Shown piece after piece: positions 46,388-64,000 of a stretch of DNA of 64,000 bases. Origin of the DNA: Gigantopelta aegis (Eukaryota > Mollusca > Gastropoda > Neomphalida > Peltospiridae); contig NC_054706.1 of NCBI RefSeq assembly GCF_016097555.1, positions 76,456,417 to 76,520,416 on the forward strand. Reading direction: 5' to 3'. A program made the position numbers and the translations under genes. Each line of letters opens with the position of its first letter. Within the stretch, counting starts at the first letter, position 1. The notes under the pieces are model-generated. The model did not search any database and was not told the DNA's origin. It saw nothing but the letters and a program-made list of their open reading frames with translations.

Positions 46388-46450
46388 AATATAAATATAT
46401 AAATATATAAATATATATACATACTACATACATACATACATACATATATA
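46388..46450. repeat. AT-rich microsatellite
   Basis: ATATAA and CATA tandem repeats. The Tc1 element inserted at a TA at its right edge, and TATATATAT resumes beyond the element at 48046. Confidence 0.85.
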
Positions 46451-46452
46451 TA

Positions 46453-48045
46453 CTACTCAAAAGAATTTAAGGGTCAGACGATATTTTCGACATTATTTTC
46501 TGAATGTCAATTATATTAGCTAGACCATAATGTCACGCATGGTATTGTTCCATTTTGACGAAAGTGGGTCTAAGCAACCCATAAATGAATTAAAATCCAC
46601 TGTCATTGACACTGTCGACTAGTTCTAATGGCGAAAACATGCTTACATTTGCACGTAAATTAGGGCGAAAGCGAAAGGTCTGCTAAGTGCCCATAACTTG
46701 CTTTTTCACAAAGCGCTTCATTTGCACGCTTTGCACGTGTATTCCATGTTCCCAATGCTGAATTTCCGTATAATTGGAGCTTGCGTTCGTGTACGGTGCA
46801 CACTCCAAATTCGACAATGGTACGACTTCAACTGACTATCGAAGATCGAGGAAGGGCTATTGCTTGGCTTCAGGATGGCAATACGCAAAGAAATGTTGCT
46901 CTGAGACTTGGTGTCAGTCAAAGTGTCGTTGGCCGACTGTGGCAACGGTACCAAGCAACGAATTCTGTTCGAAATCGTCCACGTTCGGGAAGACCCCGAA
47001 GCACTACAAATAGAGAGGACCGCTACATCACCAATATGGCTCTACGTCAACGCACAACCACTGCACGCCGATTACGTGACAATCTGCGGACTGCGACTGG
47101 AACTCGAGTGTCTGATCAAACCATACGCAATCGTCTGAGAGCCAATAATCTACGCTGCCGTCGCCAGGCTGTTCGACCACCACTCCTACCACGTCACAGA
47201 ACGGCCAGACATCACTGTTGCACGCTTCATCTGCGGTGGCAACGTGTTCAGTGGGGTCGAGTGATGTTCACTGATGAGTCCAGGTTTAGTCTCCAGTTCA
47301 ACGACGGTCGGGTTCGTGTCTACAAACGTCCTGGGGAGCGCTTCGCTGACGTTAACGTTAGACAACGTCACCGGTTCGGTGGTGGCAGCGTCATGGTGTG
47401 GGGCGGCATCTCTATCCACCACAGGACCCCCCTCTATGTGGTGGATGGCAATCTGAATGGAATCCGCTATCTGAATGAGATTATCCGGCCGTTGGTTCTC
47501 CCAGGCCTTCAGCAGATTGGTGGCTGGGCAGTTCTGCAGGATGACAATGCCAGACCCCACCGCGCCAGGGTGGTAACGGACTTTCTCAGACAACAAGGTA
47601 TCACCAGGATGGATTGGCCAGCATATTCGCCTGACTTGGCCCCAATAGAGCACGCCTGGGACGAATTAGGCAGGAGAGTTCGGGATAACCATGCCCCTCC
47701 GGCCAACCTTCATGATCTGGGTCAACTTCTTATGGCAGAGTGGCAGGCCATTCCCCAAGAGTTCTTCAGAGCAACAGCACGAGGCAACGATGTGTCGAGT
47801 GTATTCGCGCCAGGGGTGGATTCACACACTATTAAACAAATGTTCTAATGTGTAAAATCCATGTTTGACAACCTTCAACTTTGACAGCATGTCATGTGAC
47901 TTTCTTGTTTACAGTGACGTTTATTTGTGGGTTTTTGTAAATATGGAACAATAAATAAAAAATTTGGTGTAGTTTACATCATCATCTAATACACTCTGAA
48001 ACTTATTTGGTTATAAATTTTTGACCCTTAAATTCTTTTGAGTGG
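46453..48045 (+). mobile_element. Tc1/mariner transposon, apparently intact
   Basis: Inverted ends CTACTCAAAAGAATTTAAGG plus GTCA (46453-46476) and their near-perfect complement (ending at 48045) are flanked by TA on both sides. One substitution separates the ends (CTACTC versus CCACTC). The 1593-bp element carries one uninterrupted transposase frame and an internal AATAAA at 47950. Its good state suggests a recent insertion. Confidence 0.92.
46817..47848 (+). CDS. Tc1-like DD34E transposase, full length
   Basis: The 343-residue frame starts MVRLQLTIEDRGRAIAWLQD. An in-frame ATG 12 codons upstream (46781) is possible but lacks family resemblance. Two N-terminal helix-turn-helix regions (NVALRLGVSQSVVGRLWQRY; an RPRSGRPRST linker; a second HTH around TRVSDQTIRNRLR) bind the inverted repeats. 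The catalytic triad is visible: FTDESRFSL (first Asp), LQDDNARPHRARVV (second Asp) and SPDLAPIEHAWDELGRR (Glu), with exactly 34 residues between the second Asp and the Glu. The WGGIS motif and C terminus (HTIKQMF) are also present. There are no stops or frameshifts, so it is potentially active. Frames on the other strand are shadows. Confidence 0.95.
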   Translation: MVRLQLTIEDRGRAIAWLQDGNTQRNVALRLGVSQSVVGRLWQRYQATNSVRNRPRSGRPRSTTNREDRYITNMALRQRTTTARRLRDNLRTATGTRVSDQTIRNRLRANNLRCRRQAVRPPLLPRHRTARHHCCTLHLRWQRVQWGRVMFTDESRFSLQFNDGRVRVYKRPGERFADVNVRQRHRFGGGSVMVWGGISIHHRTPLYVVDGNLNGIRYLNEIIRPLVLPGLQQIGGWAVLQDDNARPHRARVVTDFLRQQGITRMDWPAYSPDLAPIEHAWDELGRRVRDNHAPPANLHDLGQLLMAEWQAIPQEFFRATARGNDVSSVFAPGVDSHTIKQMF

Positions 48046-48503
48046 TATATATATATATTTTAAATATTTTGAAATAAGAAGCTTATTTTTTTATGTAACT
48101 TGTATCCACTTTCCATCTGCGATCTAAACCTTTATGTTTTCCTTTTTATTATTGGTCTGGATGTACATAAGCGTGAATAAATGTGAACTGAAAATGTTAT
48201 TGTGATGTAACATTTGCATAAATTATTATGTCATTAAATTACGTATTCCAAGATTTCTGTGTATTTTTGTCATTTTGGAGCGGTTTCGAACCTACCCCAA
48301 GAATACATATGTTATCAAAAATAATAGTAACCCTTTATATTTTCACTTGAAATTTTCAGAGATGCAATATTGATAACTGCTTGTAACATCTATAAGCTTA
48401 CAACAGAATTTTCTCTGTTATTTTTTGGTTTACAAAAGTGGACGTAAATGACAATTAAAATCGTCATGTCGGCCACGTTTGGTCACAGAAGTATCGCCAA
48501 TTG

Positions 48504-49122
48504 TCGAAAACCGTACGAAATCGAAAACCGTATTATTTTACTTCCGGGTATTTTGTAATGTCTCCACATGTTCGATCGTTGATACAAGAACTTCTTGTTA
48601 AGGAAGTACATTTAAAACAAATTTCCTTAAAAATGCGGGGAAAAAAGTAAGAATAACTTTTATGCACATTGAAATGTATTATTACAGTTAATTTGCACCC
48701 TGGAATCTTAATGAATGCAATGCAAATGCATCCCTAAACAGCAACAGGTGCACGACGGAATCCACATAACCAAATACGTCTGCTAGCACTGCCAAATGAG
48801 TAATGATGGATCATTTCTGGATAGCCACTTTTAGGTCACGTGACTGTCATGTTACTGTTTTCGCGGGAAAAAGCCGATTTTATGTTGTTGCCATTACGTT
48901 GATAACGTCATGGTACGGTTTTCGATGCTGCTTTTAAAATGATGTTTTCTTACCACCTGGTGTAATTTTTGATGGAACTGAGATAACATGCGAGTATGTA
49001 CTTACCTTTTCATACATTTTATTTCTAAATTGAACAAGGTAAACATTAATGTCGTTTAATTGATAGCCTGACATGACTGAGCATGCACACCAGCCATTTC
49101 CTCTTAGTCGTACGGTTTTCGA
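48504..49122. repeat. segment bounded by inverted TCGAAAACCGTACGA motifs
   Basis: TCGAAAACCGTACGA (48504-48518) and TCGAAAACCGTA (48521-48532) face the inverse TCGTACGGTTTTCGA (49108-49122). Another inverse copy, TACGGTTTTCGA, lies inside at 48914-48925. This may be another element with repeated subterminal motifs, but no target duplication is evident. Confidence 0.4.
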
Positions 49123-49797
49123 TTAAACGAGGATACAAATTACAAGGCTACTAGTACTACGACTTTATTTTGCTTCATTTGGATAATATAGTGATTTTTT
49201 TTCAATAAGAGCAACAGATTTAATGAAACTATGACCATAAAGAAAAAGAAATTATTTTTTTTAAATTTGGTCTGCGGTACCTAGTCTAGGTCTCAAACTC
49301 GTGCTAGTTTTCGCCTAAAATTTATGGTAAAATGACACCAATCCCCAAATAGCACATTATTAAAAAAAATTAAGCAATACAAGAAATTGTGACGCACACA
49401 TTTCGTTTCCTACATTTTACCTATTATATGTGCTGCAGTGTGTACTGCTTTTCAAGAAGTTGTCAGTTCCAAATTGTTATAATGATCATCATGATGGATT
49501 TCACAAACGAGTGACATGTGGATAGCGCCATATTTCTTCTTCCGCTCTAAGAAATTTACCCCCACCAGACTGGAGCATACGTACAGGTGTATTTAATACC
49601 GTTCATATTTTCATGATTTACCTTCACATACGACAGCTACAAATATCAGTGAAATATATTTCATTAGTAAAAAGCGCAAATACAGCTAATATATATTGCA
49701 TTATAAAACTGCGTTAATGTCAGGCGAGCGTAACTTTGGAGAACAGAGTCTGAGAGTGTCTAGCAAAATGTGGAAATACAAAGAAAGAAGAATTGGA

Positions 49798-60031
<10,234 letters not shown>

Positions 60032-60530
60032 GATGACACTGTGATCCAGAATTAATTAAGAATGATAACTCTGCCCTTAACAAAAAGAATGAGAGGGGGG
60101 AACAGGGAGAGACAGAGACTTTTAATTGTGTGAATTTAAATTTAAAATTGCTCTGTGTTTCTATTTTTGGTTCCATGTTGTCAATGTGATTAAGGGAGAC
60201 AACTATTCGTAGATGATTAAGTAAATTAGCGAAATTTATTAATCTGGACACATTTTGGACAATCTATACCATCAGATTATCATGGTATTTGATGTTCCTG
60301 TTGATACATCTTGTGACAGCAACTTGTTTCAGCTTTTCTTATTGGGTTAATTTGATATTTGGTAGTATCGTCAACATCTTCTGTTAATATTAATGTTTTT
60401 GTTACAGTGGGGTAAGAACTACTTAACTTGACCACTTGTTGATTTGTACATCCAGGATTTGCTTTATAGAATCGGCAATTTCAAGTGTGATTGTAATGTT
60501 CATATGTCTCGGACACAATTTGTTTGTTGT

Positions 60531-60536
60531 AATAAA
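60531..60536 (+). promoter_or_regulatory. candidate coilin poly(A) signal
   Basis: AATAAA 500 nt after the coilin stop codon, followed by TG- and T-rich sequence (60566 onward). Confidence 0.45.
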
Positions 60537-62039
60537 CTGTACAATTATATTATAAGCTGGCATGTTGCTGGTTTTTTGTTTCATTTATTTTGTTTTTGTG
60601 TGTCTTGTTTGGGGGGGGGGGGGGGGGGGGGTTGGTAGGGGATCTTATTTCAATCAAAAAGGGATTTAGGAGATTGTGCAAATATTATCTGGTCTTCATG
60701 AAAATGTTTACCAGAACTAGAATTAAGAAGGGAAACAACTCTTTGAGAACATCTCTAGCTGTAATGGCAGAACTGCAGGTTTAGTTTTCAATTTAGGTAC
60801 TGTATATTAAAAGTGGTGGTCTGTCCTGTGCTGAACTGCTGTTAAAAACACATATTAATTTCTTCAGTCAGATAGGCAATGTTTTAATTCAGTCTGTATA
60901 CTCTGTCTCTTTTTAAACATTAAATAACTTGAAATTATTTATCAAGCCAAAGAGTTTAACATCGTATAGCATTGTTTGTCCATGTATTGTATGTCTACAT
61001 ATAATAACTATCGCATAAAACTATTCCATCATACTTTCAATAGCATATATGTAATTTCTTTATTATTATTTAAACTCTTCTTCATTTGATTATTTAGTTA
61101 GGAGTAGGCCTATATACATATTTAATACTCCACTTTAATTGAAGTAATTAGAATTAAAAACTATAGGTATAGCCCAAAAAATGGGTGAGGATGGAAACTT
61201 TTTGGGCGTGTGTTCCTATATGAACTTACAACACCTAAAATCATCTGACATAAAGATATTAATTTTCATTATTTCTAAAGTTGATATATATTTATCTGTG
61301 TATTTCAGCAATAGATCTTATCATTTGATTTAATATATGCAAACTAATATTATAGTAGCTTGTATTTGTTATAAACAAAGTAAGGAGGGAATATCCATAG
61401 TTACCACATTGGGGGGGGGGGGGGGGGTATAACGGGGTTTCATTTAAGACTACATCAGTATATTATTAAATATTTGACATCCAATAACCACTAAGAACAC
61501 TTAAAAAGTTGATTGTTTATCAGTCGTGGGCTACCAGATAGAATAATTTTTTTTTTATTAAATCAAAAAGTTATGTTAAAAAATGTTTATATACATAATA
61601 AATAAACTCGGGCACAAAAACAAAGATGTGTTGTTTTGTTTTTGTGTTTTTTTGTACATGGATTTTAAAAATAAATATTCTTTCCAACAAACGATATTTT
61701 TTTCATGTATTTTATTTACATTACTCCGCACTAATTGCACGGGATTTTGTCAACAGCAAATGTGTGTACTGTCTGCGGCGAAAGTAAAATAATTTTGATC
61801 ACTCGCTGTAATTCTTGTTTGTTTATTTACGTGACGTAAAACTTCCTCACCACAAGCTTATATTCAGATTCTTACGCCAGGTAATCTGGTAATCAAACTA
61901 AGCAGAAGACACGGAAGTATGTTTTAAAACTCAGTCCACAAGGCATGAAAAATGTATTGTAATTAATAATTATTCAGTTATAAGTTAAAACAAAAAAAGA
62001 ACTCCATTTCATCGGATAAAAAGGACACGAACTATTTCT

Positions 62040-62146
62040 GCATTCGTTATTACTTCCGGGTCGCGCACCTGGTCGTTGTTAGGTCGATAACGGTTAATCA
62101 GCTTGTGGAGTAGGTGGGGTATTCCGATGTCGTTTAGATGACTTCT
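62040..62146 (+). promoter_or_regulatory. probable promoter / 5' UTR of the EF-hand gene
   Basis: Locally CpG-rich sequence in an AT-rich region (TTCCGGGTCGCGCACC, GGTCGATAACGG) with an ETS-type ACTTCCGG at 62052-62059, directly before the start codon. An out-of-frame ATG (62128) with a stop four codons later precedes the chosen start. Confidence 0.35.
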
Positions 62147-62281
62147 ATGGACGAGAACCACGACTTGATTGAACGTCTGAGAAACATCTTTAGTTTGTGT
62201 GACGACGACGACGACGGCTTTATATCGGCCGACCACTTCAGGGAACTTGCCGGGGAACATTTCGGTGCCGCCGGCTCACAG
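62147..62281 (+). CDS. first coding exon of an EF-hand protein (partial)
   Basis: Forty-five codons from ATG to a clean donor (CACAG/GTAGGC), phase 0: MDENHDLIERLRNIFSLCDD, then DDDGFISADHFRELAGEHFG and AAGSQ. The DDDDDDGFISADHF loop is a plausible calcium-binding EF-hand with an amphipathic helix before it. The pattern LRxxFxxCDxDxDGF with this N-terminal placement recalls Rab11-FIP3/4-type proteins and ninein relatives, but one exon is too little to decide. The rest of the gene lies beyond 64000. Exon GC content is well above that of its surroundings, as expected for a first exon. Confidence 0.7.
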
Positions 62282-62429
62282 GTAGGCCAATGTGCAAACA
62301 GACTGGTTCATTGTTGATCGCGGTGACTGCCGATCAAACAGCTGAGTGCCAATGATTATATCGCGTGCTGATCATACTGATGTTTATGGTTTTACTGTAA
62401 CCAACACGCTGGCAACCACGTTCAAGTTA

Positions 62430-62520
62430 AGTTGTTTTATTTAACAACTCCATTTAATGAGCACATTGATTAACTAATCATCTTATTGGATATTGTCATT
62501 TGGTCATGCTGACACGTAGT
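62430..62520 (-). mobile_element. SINE end fragment
   Basis: TTGTTTTATTTAACAACTCC, GAGCACATTGATTAACTAAT and CTTATTGGATATTGTCATTT on the + strand, the reversed SINE 3' end. Confidence 0.6.
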
Positions 62521-62799
62521 ATTTAGAGGAACCTTGCTACACTTTTTTTTTTTAACAGTGGGGACAATGTGCAAACACAAGTCTTGTGCACATGCATTCA
62601 AGGTTAATCTTGATGAACTAAGGTGGGAGGGGGCGAATCTGAGCTTTTTGAGTCTTTTCAATCTGAGAATGGGTCCACATAGGGGATTCGATCCTGATTC
62701 AAGCACACCATGAGAGCTCTCTATTGACAGAAATGTCCCCACCACTTTATGTAATAAATCTAACAGTTAACAAAAGCTAATCAATTACAGCCCTTAATA

Positions 62800-63065
62800 A
62801 TATTATACCAGTCGTGGGGCACTGGATGAGATGATGACAGATCCAATGTGGTCCGCTGAGAAGGTTTGACCCTACGACCTAAGCACCATGTAGACAAAAC
62901 TGTTACTCTCCTATCTGTAGTACTACACACTATATTAATGTAAAGTTGGTGGCCTTTGATATACCAGTTGTAGGGCACTGGATGATATGGGTGGGGGTGG
63001 GGGGGGAACAATGGGGTTTGTTGAGAAGGTTTGACCCTAGGACCCAAGCACCATGTAAACAGACA
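62800..63065 (-). mobile_element. SINE half repeated twice
   Basis: ATACCAGTCGTGGGGCACTG, GAAGGTTTGACCCTACGACC and AAGCACCATGTAGACA are followed about 135 bp later by ATACCAGTTGTAGGGCACTG, GAAGGTTTGACCCTAGGACC and AAGCACCATGTAAACAGA. The SINE head region has been locally duplicated. Confidence 0.6.
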
Positions 63066-63394
63066 GTTATCTGTCGTGCCACAATCATATTATGTAAAAT
63101 GGGCAGCAGGATGTAAATTACTGGTATATTTGTGACCATGTCATGTGTATTAGGGTGGTGACAACCACAATGTCTATGAGTCATGTTATAGGAAAATATA
63201 TAACATGATCCCCCCCCCTCAGCTACGCCAGTTCTGTTGTGAGAGACGTTTTGATCAGCTTCAGTGGTACAGGAATTAAGCCATCGACCGTAAGGTTGGT
63301 AGGCACTGGGTTTGGATCTCAGTACCAGCAGCAATTCAGTCTGAATGTTTAATGGTTCATTGGGGAGGTGTAAGGACACTCATTAAAAAGAACA

Positions 63395-63963
63395 AAGGAA
63401 ATGGTTTATTTAACGACGCACTCAAAACATTTTATTTACGGTTATAATTATGGTGTTGGACATCAGGGATTCTAGAATTGTTATAAAAATCCACTAGCCA
63501 TGGGATCAGTGATTTAAAAAATGTACTAGCCATGATTAAAAATCCACTAGCCCTACTTTAAGTAAATACAATTTTACTAATAGGAGTAATCCGATAAGTC
63601 ACCTAAAGACGGAGATGGAGTTTAAAACCCCAGTATTTAAGGGGATCGGTGGACAGGATATTCATATTTACAAAATACACTTGAATACAGCATTTGACAA
63701 GGTGGGTTTTTTCACTAGCCATCGGGCATGGCGATAGTAATTATTTACTAGCCCAATATTGAATATCACTAGCCATGGGAGTGGAGCTACCATAATCTAG
63801 AAGCCCTGCGGACATATGGTTACGGATCACATAGATATTGAGGGGGGAAACCCGCTGTCACCACTTCATGAGCTACTCTTTTTGTTTAGCAGCGAGAGAT
63901 CTTTTATATGTACCATTCCATAGACAGGATAGCACATACTACTGCCTTTGGATGTTCATTAAG
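63395..63963 (-). mobile_element. SINE interrupted by a family C MITE
   Basis: The SINE reads AGGAAATGGTTTATTTAACG to GTGTTGGACAT (63463), is broken by the MITE, and resumes CGGACATATGGTTACGGATC at 63809, continuing to the CCATAGACAGGATAGCACAT region near 63943. Intact copies elsewhere read GGACATATGG across the site. Confidence 0.85.
63464..63808. mobile_element. CAGGG-ended MITE (hAT-like), family C, nested in a SINE
   Basis: 345 bp from CAGGGATTCTAGAATTG to ATAATCTAGAAGCCCTG (inverted ends). It is flanked by TGGACAT and CGGACAT, a roughly 7-bp target duplication with one difference. The interior matches 29894-30199 and 36418-36736. Confidence 0.85.
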
Positions 63964-64000
63964 ACTGACAGCTAAAAGGTTGTATAAATGACATTGAATG

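Larger units (their letters stand above)
40126..49797. other. region between RRN3 and coilin, no host gene established
   Basis: It contains a SINE fragment, family B and A MITEs, a MULE-like gene-less element (42908-43990), AT-rich sequence (44001-45660, no exon recognised), a possible terminal exon at 45676, a Tc1 transposon (46453-48045), and a segment with inverted TACGGTTTTCGA motifs (48504-49122). The missing 5' exon(s) and promoter of RRN3 should lie here; I could not pick them out. Confidence 0.5.
60032..62146. other. coilin 3' UTR and intergenic region to the EF-hand gene
   Basis: No exon is seen. A candidate coilin poly(A) signal is at 60531. G runs lie at about 60610-60630 and 61410-61427. 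The last 100 bp before 62147 is richer in CpG. Confidence 0.5.
62282..64000. other. intron 1 of the EF-hand gene, repeats only
   Basis: No further exon is seen. It contains SINE fragments (62430-62520; a twice-repeated half SINE at 62800-63065; an interrupted SINE at 63395-63963) and a nested family C MITE. Confidence 0.55.

Noticed and set aside
47186-47653. Antisense 155-codon frame over the Tc1 transposase
   Set aside because: It is a shadow of the transposase gene with no family resemblance.

Overview
The window is animal nuclear DNA. It has small exons with GT-AG introns, a tRNA-derived SINE family with pol III boxes, a truncated non-LTR retrotransposon, several TIR DNA transposons and very many minisatellites. 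AT richness, the SINE and MITE families, TTAGGG-type interstitial repeats and a PHD-FLYWCH-MULE transposase together suggest a marine mollusc, perhaps a gastropod. The species cannot be named from the sequence alone.

Four host genes can be read. (1) NTAN1, + strand, 4170-17766, ten coding exons that join in phase to a 310-residue protein, the length of human NTAN1. (2) RRN3 (TIF-IA), - strand, 40125-22203, fifteen coding exons giving 568 residues; a short N-terminal part is not located. (3) Coilin, + strand, 49798-60031, seven coding exons, 600 residues. (4) At the right edge, the first coding exon (62147-62281) of an EF-hand protein that continues outside the window. NTAN1 and RRN3 are convergent neighbours. 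They are also neighbours in human 16p13.11, so the linkage looks ancient.

Nearly everything else is repeats. Tandem arrays fill the introns of NTAN1 (68-bp unit; 50-bp unit over about 5 kb) and RRN3 (62, 43, 70, 40 and 41-bp units). Four arrays start exactly at an exon-intron junction, and each unit carries a copy of that splice site with 14-32 nt of exon. Other arrays grew inside mobile elements (41-bp unit x30 and 70-bp unit x4 inside MITEs, 87-bp unit x6 at a MITE end, 83-bp unit x8 inside a SINE).

Mobile elements include an apparently intact Tc1-like DD34E transposon (46453-48045) and a 4.2-kb Mutator-like element in coilin intron 1 (50149-54323). The latter carries an antisense, decayed PHD-FLYWCH-MULE gene and termini built of degenerate tandem units. 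A 1.08-kb gene-less element of the same architecture lies at 42908-43990. An 821-bp TA-inserting element (13473-14293) sits inside the NTAN1 array, where neighbouring units supply the empty site. No prokaryotic system, CRISPR array or RNA gene was found. The most unusual pattern is the set of minisatellites that carry splice sites.
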